A DNA stretch of 64,000 nucleotides, taken from NCBI RefSeq assembly GCF_007860095.1, contig NZ_SJPT01000002.1, positions 620,001 to 684,000 of the forward strand. Direction: 5' to 3'. Positions 1-8,622 of the stretch are shown here, piece by piece (position 1 is the stretch's first letter; the number at the start of each line of letters is the position of its first letter). The position numbers and the translations under genes were made by a program. The stretch comes from Novipirellula galeiformis (GTDB lineage Bacteria; Planctomycetota; Planctomycetia; Pirellulales; Pirellulaceae). The notes beneath the pieces were generated by a model. That model did no database searches and was not told the DNA's origin. It saw nothing but the letters and a program-made list of their open reading frames with translations.

Positions 1-682
1 CGTCGATGTCGTGGTCCTCGTACCCTTCGATGCCGCGAAACTCCGGTTTGTGCGTCGATCCGTACATCGCCGCAGTCCCGCTGGAGTACACCGATCGTCG
101 ATTTTGAGCCACAACAGCATGACTCAGTCCCCAGCTAACCCCAGCGGGCTGGCGGGCGTTCCAGGCATCGACGACCGCGTCGCGGACCTGCTCGACCAGG
201 AAATCCACATAATCGGCCGGCTGCATCACGCCCTCGGCCGGGATCACATACTTGCCCTCAACCATCACCGGTGCGGTTTGCGTGTGAGTAATGTTCACGA
301 ATAGTTTTTGCGCATCCACCACAGGGAGTTTCTCCGCGACCGCTTTCCGGATCCGCGACTGCACATCCTCACCAATGACGACAAGATCACAGGAGACCAT
401 GATTGCGAGGTCGAGCGTTTTATCGCCGTCGTGAGATTCCGGTACCATCACGTTCGCCGTCACCGGGCTTTCGACATCCTTGGCAATTCGTATGGCAAAC
501 TGACCCGAGAGTGCCACGGGTCCTCCCGGCGTAATACTGGTGCGTGCCGCTCCGACTCTCAATTCAACGGCATGGAGAGTCGTAGCTTGGGAACCGCACC
601 ACGCGCTCAAACAAACGATCAGTACGACGAACTGGACATGGGTTGGGGGCAATGTGAATCGAGGTTGATTCGGTGTCATCAT
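1..682 (-). CDS. Neutral/alkaline ceramidase-like protein, N-terminal part (runs off window)
   Basis: An open frame on the minus strand starts at ATG 682-680 (a second in-frame ATG follows directly) and is still open at base 1, so only about 227 N-terminal residues are visible. A signal-type hydrophobic stretch (VQFVVLIVCLSAW) is followed by VGAARTSITPGGPVALSGQF, which parallels VGWASADITP..PVVLTGF in the divergent gene at 1135. Further on, VNITHTQTAP corresponds to the zinc-binding N.THTHxxP motif and GVSWGLSHAVVAQNR to the matching block of the neighbour. AAGAGA lies a few bases upstream of the start. Neutral ceramidase-fold enzymes hydrolyse amide bonds of lipids, but planctomycete members are uncharacterised and the substrate is unknown. 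The second zinc-ligand His is Gln here (HTQT rather than HTHC), which may weaken metal binding. Confidence 0.82.
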   Translation of the reverse strand, partial: MMTPNQPRFTLPPTHVQFVVLIVCLSAWCGSQATTLHAVELRVGAARTSITPGGPVALSGQFAIRIAKDVESPVTANVMVPESHDGDKTLDLAIMVSCDLVVIGEDVQSRIRKAVAEKLPVVDAQKLFVNITHTQTAPVMVEGKYVIPAEGVMQPADYVDFLVEQVRDAVVDAWNARQPAGVSWGLSHAVVAQNRRSVYSSGTAAMYGSTHKPEFRGIEGYEDHDID

Positions 683-1134
683 TGTTCTCTTCATTCTCAA
701 GCGACATCGTCAGAGCCCCAGTGATTGACTTCTCCGATGAGGAAACGAGAAATAGGCACACGCCGCTCGGTTCCCATGAAGAAGTTTCGGTTTTCACATT
801 CATATTCGCAAAAACTAATCATTTAAGGAGGTCAAAGAGGTTGGGAGGAAAGGTGAGTCCCACGTAGACACGTCGGCTTAGGGACAACGAGGGTTGATAA
901 TCTACCAAAGTTTCGCGTGGCGTTTGCGCCGTTCCGCAACACAGTAGATGGTATCGGGCTGACGCCCCGGCATTGACAGCGGTCGGCGGAACTAAACCGA
1001 TTGATGCAGACCGTGGCCATAGGCACGGTGCGATTCCGAGTCGACGTGTGTTCATACGTGAGCAGGAAAGAGATGCAAGGACAACTTGTGATCACTACAA
1101 TGCTCGGATCCATTCACTACTAAGGGAGATCAGC
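683..1134. other. Intergenic region between divergent ceramidase-like genes
   Basis: About 450 bases separate the two divergent start codons. No convincing gene is seen; the short open frames here lack family resemblance. It must hold the promoters of both ceramidase-like genes, but I cannot assign boxes with confidence. Confidence 0.5.
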
Positions 1135-2757
1135 ATGAGCCGAAGCAAATTCTTCACAACAACTTTTTTGGTCTGCGCGGCATTCGTTGCATTGCCGTCC
1201 AACATTCTTGCCGACAGTGCCGACGCGGACGGCCTCCACATCGGCTGGGCGTCGGCCGACATCACGCCCGAGCAGCCTGTCGTTCTCACCGGATTCTCCC
1301 GCGCCAGGGTTTCCGCAGGCGTGTTGGATCCGATCACGGCTACGGCCCTGGTTCTCGATTCGGTACAGGGCGGCAAGTCGTCGGAAAAGGTCGTAATGAT
1401 TTCGCTCGATCTGATCGGCGTCAGCAATGATCTTCGCGATCAGGTGCGAGAAAAGGTCTCCCAGTCGCTGCCGGAAATTGACCCGAACAAGGTCATGCTG
1501 AACGCAACCCACACCCACTGCGCCCCGGAAACCCGCACGAACACCGAGATGGCCGCCAAACTCGGCGAGCTCGGACTCGAAGTGCCGGCGGCATGGTCGC
1601 GCTGGGGAATGGACCTCGGCGTCATGTCGCCGCTGGAATATGTCGAGTTCGCCGCCACACGAATTGCCGCCGCAGTCGAGAAGGCGTGGAAAAGACGTAA
1701 ACCCGGCGGTGTGAGCTTCGGCCTGGGCCATGCTGTGGTGGGGCAAAACCGGCTCACGTCCTATTACGACGGCAACTCGCGGATGTACGGTACGACCGAC
1801 CGCCCCGACTTCAGCCACATCGAAGGCTACGAAGATCATTCCGTCGGCCTGCTGTATACCTGGGACGCTGAGGAAAAGCTGACAGGCGTGGCCGTCAACA
1901 TCGCCTGCCCGTCGCAAGCTAGCGGAGGCTCGCGAATCACCGCCGACTTCTGGCACGAAACACGCATTGAACTGCGGAAACGGTTGGGCGAAGACCTTTT
2001 CATCTTTCCGCAGTGCTCCGCCGCTGGCGACCAGTCGCCAAGCGTTCTGGTCGACAAGAGGGCGGAGGCCCGCATGCAACGCTTCACCGGGCGAAACCGC
2101 CGCCAGCAGATCGCCGTGCGGATCGCCGATGCCGTTACCTCGGTTCTTCCCATTATGGAGAAACATATCGACCGGGCGCCTCTTCTCGCCCATCGCATGG
2201 ATCAGGTCGAACTGCCTCGGCGTCGCTTAACCGCGGAGGACATCAAGACACCGCGGAGTACACACCATCGCCCCGAAACCGAAACGGTGGAACAGGCGTT
2301 CGACCGCCTGCTCGGCGAATATCGCAAAATGCGTGAGGAACTCGAAGAGCACCCCCAGCGGAAAGAGAAGCCGGGTTGGTACAGTTCCATGACGGCGGTC
2401 TTCTGGCGGCTGAGCCGGGCGTCGCGCGTGCTGGACCGCTACGAATTGCAGCAGACGCAGCCGACTATGCCGGTTGAAGTCCACGTCGTTCGCCTGGGAG
2501 ACATGGCGATTGCCACGAACCCATTTGAACTTTATCTCGACTATGGCGTGCAAATCAAAGCCCGCAGCAAGGCCGTGCAAACCTTCGTAGTCGAACTGGC
2601 CAACGGCAGCGGGGCAGGCTACCTTCCGACCGCGCGCTCCGTGGCTGGCGGCGGTTACGGCGCCATTCCCGAAAGCACCGAGATCGGCCCCGAAGGCGGC
2701 CGTGTGCTGGTGGAAGAGACCTTGAAGATGATCGATTCCCTTTGGGACGAGAAGTAG
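1135..2757 (+). CDS. Neutral/alkaline non-lysosomal ceramidase-like protein
   Basis: A 540-residue secreted protein. The start at 1135 gives a clear signal peptide (MSRSKFFTT..FLVCAAFVALPSNILA); the reading frame is open further upstream but that part has no signal. The N-terminal domain carries IGWASADITPEQPVVLTGF, the zinc-site NATHTHCAPE (about residues 124-131) and, near residue 298, AAGDQSPS, which matches the GD.SP motif holding the catalytic serine of neutral ceramidases. Planctomycetes carry many such proteins and they are often annotated simply as ceramidase-domain hydrolases. The gene is divergent from a paralogue at 1-682. A role in lipid or amide hydrolysis outside the cell or in the periplasm is inferred from the fold; the substrate is not known. 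Confidence 0.88.
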   Translation: MSRSKFFTTTFLVCAAFVALPSNILADSADADGLHIGWASADITPEQPVVLTGFSRARVSAGVLDPITATALVLDSVQGGKSSEKVVMISLDLIGVSNDLRDQVREKVSQSLPEIDPNKVMLNATHTHCAPETRTNTEMAAKLGELGLEVPAAWSRWGMDLGVMSPLEYVEFAATRIAAAVEKAWKRRKPGGVSFGLGHAVVGQNRLTSYYDGNSRMYGTTDRPDFSHIEGYEDHSVGLLYTWDAEEKLTGVAVNIACPSQASGGSRITADFWHETRIELRKRLGEDLFIFPQCSAAGDQSPSVLVDKRAEARMQRFTGRNRRQQIAVRIADAVTSVLPIMEKHIDRAPLLAHRMDQVELPRRRLTAEDIKTPRSTHHRPETETVEQAFDRLLGEYRKMREELEEHPQRKEKPGWYSSMTAVFWRLSRASRVLDRYELQQTQPTMPVEVHVVRLGDMAIATNPFELYLDYGVQIKARSKAVQTFVVELANGSGAGYLPTARSVAGGGYGAIPESTEIGPEGGRVLVEETLKMIDSLWDEK

Positions 2758-3707
2758 GGCGGCAACGCCTCGGCGAGTCAAGCGTATGCGCGGACCGGCA
2801 AGAAGGTGTTGCCGCCGCTGGAGCGGTTCTTCAATGAGACGGCAAGGCGGATCGCACGGTGGCCCAACTCGTCAAACCGTGCCGCGGCGCTGAGGAGATG
2901 GGCCGTAAGCCAGAACAATTGGTCTTTCGATTGTCACCTCTTGATTTGTGGGATATCACAGTCAGTTCCATCCAACTTAGGACTCAAAAACAAGTCCGCC
3001 CCCTGCAACGCCCCAAGGACTCACGCGGTAAAACGAAAGAACTTCTGCACAGGTGCTTAACAGCAGAAGAGCCCGACAACGAAGCCTCGTGCCGGGAAGA
3101 TGTTTGGCAATGGGCCGTGTAATCGCCACAGGTATTGAAGGAACGTTCCACGACACCCTTGCTGGGATGCTTGATCGGTTCATCCTTCACCGAGTTCTGC
3201 GGCCAAGCAAGGGAACCATCCGTCTTCGGCTCGCTGCATTTACCGGATGCCGCATGGGCAATTATGGCAAGACGAAGGAATCCGGCCAACCGTATTTTTG
3301 TGAGCGTTCGCATGGCTGATTCGGCAACAGCTTCCTTCTGGTTGAAGGATGGCATCGCCCCGGTCAAGCCGCTTGGCTGTTCGAGGCCTCGACATCAAGG
3401 AAGACTGAAATTCGCTTTAGGATCTAGTGAAAAACAACTTCGATGTTTGATAGGTTAGCGCGATGCCAGAGAACCTGACATGCTCCCCCCTGAGCGTCTG
3501 CCTTGTGCGCTGCCCGACAGGATGCCGAGGCGAGTGAGCAAAGGATCCTACGTCGGCACGACGAAGGATTCAAACCATCCCAGACGAACGGGAATCGAGG
3601 GAACGCCCAGAAGTCGATGCGATGCGTAGCCACACGCGGAAATCCGAAGACCCGTTTCACGAGCATTCATAAAGTGCTCTGTCCCTCTTTTGACCTTCAA
3701 CTTGTTA
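2758..3707. other. Gene-poor stretch, probably decayed sequence
   Basis: Nearly 950 bases between the ceramidase-like gene and the lipoprotein gene. Only short overlapping frames on both strands are present and none shows a motif I recognise. The lack of long frames and of recognisable repeats suggests old decayed sequence. Confidence 0.45.
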
Positions 3708-4175
3708 TCAAGTATCCGGCCTTTCCAAGGCGAAATCGACGTTATTGTTCTCACCTGGCTTGACGTTGACGGTGAGCGTGCTGGTTGTATTGTACTGAGA
3801 CGGTACGATCTGCTCGATCATGTCGACCATCGTGCCAGGAGGTTCCGGAGGGCCAGCCTCAATTTGCTGGCCGGTCTTCTGCATGCTGGTGATTTGAACC
3901 TGATGCATTCCGATCACAGCTCCTTTTTTCGCCGGAACCGCATACACCCCGTTCACAATTTGAGCGCCGGTCGTAGGGCCCAAGGTTTCTCCCGTGGGAA
4001 TGAATGCAATCGTCCCCTGCTCAAGCGACTCTCCGTTAAGCGTCACCGTCCCATGGACAGCAACGCGTCCCGGCCCCCCATCGCCACAGCCGAGCATCGT
4101 CACGACTGCCAACGCGAACACGCCACGACAGATCGCCATGGAGTCGTGCATCCGGTCCATCACAAATGCCTTCAT
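3708..4175 (-). CDS. Small planctomycete lipoprotein (carboxypeptidase-regulatory-like)
   Basis: 155 residues. After a short N-terminal extension comes a hydrophobic signal ending in the lipobox-like VVTMLGCGDGG, predicting a lipid-anchored protein. The mature part starts VHGTVTLNGESLEQGTIAF and contains KKGAVIGMHQVQI, the pattern of the short transthyretin/carboxypeptidase-regulatory-like beta-sandwich proteins that planctomycetes encode next to DUF1559 genes. The DUF1559 gene lies 91 bases upstream on the same strand, so the two probably form one transcript. Function is unknown; the pairing suggests an envelope or pseudopilin-associated role. Confidence 0.8.
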   Translation of the reverse strand: MKAFVMDRMHDSMAICRGVFALAVVTMLGCGDGGPGRVAVHGTVTLNGESLEQGTIAFIPTGETLGPTTGAQIVNGVYAVPAKKGAVIGMHQVQITSMQKTGQQIEAGPPEPPGTMVDMIEQIVPSQYNTTSTLTVNVKPGENNNVDFALERPDT

Positions 4176-4266
4176 TTTTGAACTCCTTGAAATTGAAAAT
4201 TACATCGCACGCCTTCAGGCGCGCAGGAATTGGTGCCGTCTCAGAGCCTGGAAAAATGCCCCTCAC

Positions 4267-5250
4267 TTAGAATTCGTTCAGCACGTTCCCATCCTGAGGA
4301 GTCCCCAGCCACTGCCAGGTCTGAGCATGGATGCTGTCGCTGACAAACCGCACGGAGCCGTCACCGAGTAGCGCCTGCACGCCTCCTGGGTGCAGGCTGC
4401 GTGCAGCAGCAGATATCTCACGGGTGGTGTGACCCGTATATGTCTCGGTACAAGGTGCCCGATCAATATTGACGCATTTAGTTATCCGTAAAGTATCCGG
4501 TATGTTGGTGTTAGGAGTTTGGTTGTGATGATAAAATGGTCCTTCGGTATAATGCATCATGCCTCGATAATCTTCTCCGGGCACTTTGAGCAGCTCGGAA
4601 ACCAACACCGTGTTGCTGCTGCCGTCAAGCAGGTCTCGGAAGCCGTACCGTTTATTGCCCACGAAGACACCATCGGGGCCTCGCGTTGCAGCGGAGGAGA
4701 GCCACCAGCTTACCATAGGCCCGATGCCGTTATTGGCGACATAATTCCCTCGAGCGCGATTCCTGGAAGTGCTCAGCAGGTCAACCTCCACATCCGAAGG
4801 GCAAAGCATTGCGGGAAGAGTGGTACTAAAGACCTGCTGGAGGGCCGCGCTGGGAGCAGATCCGAAGTTGGCCGACGAGTCAACAAGGTCATAAAGCGCC
4901 TGCTGCTCTAAAAATGGTAAGAGGAAGTACACCCATGTCGAATCGTGGTATCCCACGAAAGGTGGCGCCGGGCCGCCGGACACTTGCTGAATGTAACCTG
5001 CCGGAAACTTATTGTGCGTGTCGTGATGCATGTGGAGAGCCAACCCGATCTGTTTCAAGTTGTTCGTACACTGCATGCGGCGGGCCGCTTCACGTGCCGC
5101 TTGCACCGCTGGCAACAGCAATCCCACCAACACACCAATAATGGCGATGACGACAAGTAATTCGACAAGGGTAAAACCACGAGACCAGGCTGTCCTTCTG
5201 CAAATGGACACGCGAGTGGCTGGGAGAGTTGGGGCAGGGGTATTGTTCAT
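4267..5250 (-). CDS. DUF1559 domain-containing prepilin-like protein
   Basis: 327 residues. The N-terminus has the type IV prepilin cleavage and methylation signature RGFTLVELLVVIAIIGVLV followed by LLLPAVQAAREAARRMQC and NNLKQIGLALHMHHD, the hallmark of the DUF1559 (SBP_bac_10) family expanded in planctomycetes. The C-terminus has the family's HPGG..ALLGDGSVRFVSDSI block (H-X9-DG type). The hydrophobic helix is preceded by about 25 residues with basic character, as expected for export by a type II/IV pseudopilin pathway. It is followed by a small lipoprotein gene on the same strand. Cellular role of the family is unknown. Confidence 0.95.
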   Translation of the reverse strand: MNNTPAPTLPATRVSICRRTAWSRGFTLVELLVVIAIIGVLVGLLLPAVQAAREAARRMQCTNNLKQIGLALHMHHDTHNKFPAGYIQQVSGGPAPPFVGYHDSTWVYFLLPFLEQQALYDLVDSSANFGSAPSAALQQVFSTTLPAMLCPSDVEVDLLSTSRNRARGNYVANNGIGPMVSWWLSSAATRGPDGVFVGNKRYGFRDLLDGSSNTVLVSELLKVPGEDYRGMMHYTEGPFYHHNQTPNTNIPDTLRITKCVNIDRAPCTETYTGHTTREISAAARSLHPGGVQALLGDGSVRFVSDSIHAQTWQWLGTPQDGNVLNEF

Positions 5251-5761
5251 GAAATTTCTCTACTGGATTACAATCGCAAATGACGTGGCGGGCTGCAGGC
5301 CCGTTGAAAGCCGTTAGCGTGGTGACCGACACCGCCAGAGGATACCACGCCCCCTCCCTAGATGCAGCATCTGCAGTACGTTTTTCCCCAAAAAACCCCT
5401 CCGGTGGCTATTCCACTGTGCTTTTTTCGGCAACACGGTCTTCTGGTCTTCGTATCGGATACCCGCGTCGGCCCCAACTAAGCTACCAGGGACATAAGCC
5501 GAGGGGTGAAGCACTTCGCTGGGGTGTTGACTGGGGGCTACTGAGGGGACGGGCTGGCTCTTCTAATTGCAGCAGTCTTCTCTTATTTCGATGGCCGCTT
5601 TGCATCGAAAGGCGTAAAGGGGACGGGGGTTTTCCGTGGGATGAGGCTGCTTGAAACCATCGAGCAAACCAGGGCGCTGGCGATCTGGCCGGTAAATTCC
5701 GTTAGACCAAAACAACGCGGGTTTTCCCCCACTGCATCACGCGACACGAGCGTGGCGTACT
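5251..5761. other. Intergenic, no gene seen
   Basis: Upstream region of the DUF1559 gene plus sequence downstream of the DUF1501 remnant. No supported gene; short frames only. Confidence 0.4.
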
Positions 5762-5935
5762 TTATGCCAACACTTCCTTCACAACGTCGCCATGCACATT
5801 GGTCAGTCGACGTTGGATGCCGTTGTGGTAATAGGTGAAGTTGTTCATGATTGAGACCGAACAGATGCAGGATCGTTGCGTGAAAACCCAGTAGCCGCTT
5901 GGATGCTAGCCCCGGTTGAACCGCGGATAGTGTTC
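5762..5935 (-). pseudogene. C-terminal remnant of a DUF1501 protein, frameshifted
   Basis: Read on the minus strand, one frame gives LLGFHATILHLFGLNHEQL and the next frame continues NFTYYHNGIQRRLTNVHGDVV then KEVLA and stop at 5762. Together these reproduce the typical end of planctomycete DUF1501 (sulfatase-like secreted) proteins: DLHATILHLLGLDHE.LTY.YNGR..RLTDV.GEVV..IL. A one-base-scale frameshift separates the halves and nothing upstream is recognisable, so this is a decayed tail, not a working gene. Confidence 0.72.
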
Positions 5936-5955
5936 TGTTACAGCCCGATGTTAGG

Positions 5956-6022
5956 GTAGTGGACGAGGCGACGAGTCCCTTACCTACCACGAATCCCAGG
6001 GACTCGTGGCCTCGTCCACTAC
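5956..6022. repeat. REP-like inverted repeat (24-bp arms)
   Basis: Two 24-base arms, 5956-5979 (GTAGTGGACGAGGCGACGAG..) and 5999-6022, are inverted copies with a single mismatch around a 19-base loop. It lies between the DUF1501 remnant and the golvesin-like gene. It could be a REP-type element or act as an RNA hairpin; no U-run follows it, so I do not call it a terminator. Confidence 0.75.
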
Positions 6023-6198
6023 AGTCAAACCCGACTCTTTAGCGATGACGAAGCACTCACGCCAAACCGGCTAATTCACTGAAGGACTCCTGCCTATCTG
6101 CTCTATTGCCGCGTCTGCGAAGGTAAAGGGGGCAAAACATTTCTGCTTTCCCCCAGCAGCGCAGCGAACAACCCCGCAGCGAACAGCGGGGCAGAGGA

Positions 6199-6807
6199 TT
6201 AAGGAGAGGGGATGAACTGCACCGCATCGGCGATCACATATTGGCCGTCGGTGCCATCGGATGAAATTCGCACCCACCCCTGTTTGCCGCTTTCAAAGCG
6301 GAACTTGCCTAACGTACGAAACAGCCGCTGGTGTTCGGGAACCTGTTGTTGGTTGATCCGCAGCGTCGTTTCCCCGTCGGCATGATGAATCGTCACCGGC
6401 GTGTTGGTGGACCGCCGTACGTTGTAGCAATGCGACAAGCGAACTTCATAAGTGCCCGCCTGGGTCAGATTCGGCGTATAGGTGACCGAGCTTGTGCCTT
6501 TGCCCTGTTTCTGGTCGTGCAGGTACCCCACACCGACGTAAGGCGGAGTGTGTGTGGAATACTGCCACTTGCCGACCAGTTTTGCGTCCATTTCGTCGAC
6601 CACGATCCCCAGAAGGTCCGCGGAAGTTCTCACGATGAACCGAACCAATTTTGGGTTGTCGACTTCGCCCGGCGGATGGGTGTTGGGAACCGCGTCGGGA
6701 TGCGGCAGGCGTTTTTCAGCGGGTGATTCGGCAATCGCTGACGCCGTCAGCAACCCGCTCAGAACTGCTAGGACAACCGTTGCATGATGGATGGTGGGGT
6801 GGGGCAT
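6199..6807 (-). CDS. Secreted golvesin C-terminal-like domain protein
   Basis: 202 residues with a signal peptide (TVVLAVLSGLLTASAIAES). The rest is a single beta-rich module: IVVDEMDAKLVGKWQYSTHT, then GTYEVRLSHCYN, the TPVTIHHADG block, and RTLGKFRFESGKQGWVRIS ending in VIADAVQFIP. This order matches the golvesin/xanthan-lyase C-terminal-like domain found as a stand-alone or at the end of planctomycete FAD-dependent oxidoreductases and lyases, where it probably binds carbohydrate. No catalytic domain is attached here. It may have belonged to a larger operon now decayed around it. Confidence 0.72.
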   Translation of the reverse strand: MPHPTIHHATVVLAVLSGLLTASAIAESPAEKRLPHPDAVPNTHPPGEVDNPKLVRFIVRTSADLLGIVVDEMDAKLVGKWQYSTHTPPYVGVGYLHDQKQGKGTSSVTYTPNLTQAGTYEVRLSHCYNVRRSTNTPVTIHHADGETTLRINQQQVPEHQRLFRTLGKFRFESGKQGWVRISSDGTDGQYVIADAVQFIPSP

Positions 6808-7162
6808 CGCTGTTGTGCTTTCTTGTTTCTTGCTTAGTTTGGCAGCGTTCGCGGGGGGTCGCCGTTTTCAGTTCCTGGAGGACTAGGTCCACCGTAGCAG
6901 CAGCCCCCTATGCGCTGAAGTGTGTCGTGTCCGCTTCATTGAATTGTACGCCGCTTTAAAGCTTGCGTATCGCCAAAGGCGTTACCCGCGTCAGTGGTCA
7001 GACCACCTCGTATTTCAAAGCATGTGTCAAACTCCATGAGCAGCTCTTTGAAAGTTTGATTGGCCTGGACGTCAAAGCGATGTGATGAGGCAACCGATCG
7101 AGCGTGGATATTTAGGGAACGTTTGTGGATAGGGTCGATGGCTGGGCCATGACAATGGGGCC
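6808..7162. other. Intergenic, no gene seen
   Basis: About 350 bases between the divergent golvesin-like gene and the permease pseudogene. No supported gene or repeat; probably contains decayed 5' sequence of the permease pseudogene. Confidence 0.4.
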
Positions 7163-7761
7163 ATGACGATGGCGGGTACAGTTTCGGTATGGGCCAATGA
7201 CAGGGTTGCGTTAGCAACGTTGGCGGGGCAGCCCGTCTTAGTCGGACTGCTACTTTGCCTCGAGTTTGGGAGGTATGCGGATTTGTCCGACAACAACCCG
7301 ATGACGCGAATTGCGACGACCCAGAATCTGCTGTTTTTGCTCAATGTCAGTTGCTTTTGGGGCTCATTACATTTGCTTGGTTCGATCCGCCGGGCAGCGG
7401 CCTTGGGGTGCTGGGGACGCTCTGCTTGCTCGCGCTCACGAGATCCGCACTCGGACAATCCATTTCCGCCTTGGCAAAATCAGAGGAGACTGCAATCGCA
7501 ATCGTTCCGATAGCCGTTATTCCGCAGATCATTTTGGGCGGTGTAGTGGGGTCGCTGTCAGGAGCTTCGGAGTGGTTTGGGAAAATTTTGGCAATTATCT
7601 TTTGGGGTCAATATTTGCTGTCCGGGAGATTGCCGAAGACGGAGCGAGCTGTGACTGAGTTTCAGCCGTCTGACGCGGCTTGTCTCATGGTGATTGCGTT
7701 TCACATGACGGTTTTCTTGGTGGCGGCGTGGATCGGCGTTCGCCGAGCAGGCCGTCATTAA
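7163..7761 (+). pseudogene. Decayed ABC-2 type transporter permease, frameshifted
   Basis: The first frame reads NDRVALATLAGQPVLVGLLL and, after a gap, NLLFLLNVSCFWGS. The reading then has to shift to another plus frame, which gives LCLLALTRSALGQSISALAK, AIAIVPIAVIPQIILGGVVG and a last hydrophobic segment before the stop at 7761. The two pieces reproduce consecutive blocks of the ABC-2 membrane domain found at the end of planctomycete FHA/ATP-binding-cassette fusion proteins, but with the middle membrane segments missing. No ATPase portion is found upstream, so it is a truncated, frameshifted relic. Confidence 0.68.
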
Positions 7762-8400
7762 CCCGTGCCAGAACCTGACTTATTGCATCTCTGTGAAATT
7801 TTCAATTTCTCTGACATGAGCCTACGTTTGATGCCCTTTCTGGATGTCGTCACGGGTGCGGCGGACTTGAAGCGAGTCTGCCTAACCTGCTCCCCTTTTC
7901 TGTACCAACGGCAGTGAGAAAATCCATGCTTCATCGGGGCGGGTGCGACCTGCCAGATGAAACGAAGTTTTTTGGGGGCCGCGTCCCCCGAAACGCTGTG
8001 GGATTGATGTTGGTTATAGTCAACACGCCAAGCTTCGATCGTCTCCTTTGTGTCGCGTGAGCGACAAGAACCCATTTTCGTTGAGGAGTTCGGCGCGGAC
8101 GCGTCCGTTGAAGGATTCGATCAATGCGTTATCGATTGGTATCTCCGAGCCTACCGAATCTCTGGACCTACCGAAGTCGAGTGTCACGCCATTTTTTTTC
8201 GCTGCCTGACACCCTTTTTCCGCACCGCGTTTCCTATCGGCTCGGCCCCGCCAGCACTTTGATTCAGTCGCGTCGTCGATTGAAGAACAGGAACAGATGC
8301 CCCGAAAGCAGTTCGACGTCAATGTGTTCGGCGACCAGGGGGCCAAAGAATTGAAAGGAAAACGTGTGAAAGTGGCAACGTGATCCGTGACCGAGTCCAT
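7762..8400 (-). mobile_element. IS3-type transposase remnant with frameshift
   Basis: On the minus strand around 8070-8140 the sequence reads IDNALIESFNGRVRAELLNE, the conserved DDE-integrase tail of IS3-family OrfB proteins, then continues in another frame as KETIEAWRVDYNQHQSHSVS and APKKL. The shift falls between these blocks. Further upstream (about 8270-8390) a related fragment in another frame can be read as the Rhodopirellula-type text LFLFFNRRRD. No terminal inverted repeats or intact frame were found. Remnant only. Confidence 0.62.
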
Positions 8401-8460
8401 CCGCCGGCGAGTATTTTGGTGCCCTCATTTCCTTTTTACGCAGTTAGGCAGGAATGAATG

Positions 8461-8566
8461 GCAGAAATCCCATTAGACGCTGGGAGTTAGCCCCGGTTGA
8501 ACGTGGGAACCGTGGCTAACGCTAAAACGGCTAAGCTACCGAAAGACTCCTGCCTATCTGCTTAAC
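8461..8566. repeat. Dispersed intergenic repeat (second copy of pieces at 5905 and 6066)
   Basis: Contains TTAGCCCCGGTTGAAC and GACTCCTGCCTATCTGCT, which recur as GCTAGCCCCGGTTGAACC near 5908 and GACTCCTGCCTATCTGCT near 6086. Both copies sit just downstream of hydrolase or decayed genes. Probably a dispersed intergenic element of this genome. Confidence 0.55.
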
Positions 8567-8622
8567 AAGCAAAAACGGCCAGTCCCCTGTTAGCCTCCTC
8601 ATGATACGGGGAGTCTCCGGAT

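Noticed and set aside
1120-2193. Long minus-strand open frame opposite the ceramidase-like gene
   Set aside because: Antisense shadow of a well-supported gene; Arg/Ala/Gly-biased composition and no family resemblance. The same holds for 9178-10035, 12133-12993, 35061-35837 and 47199-48071.
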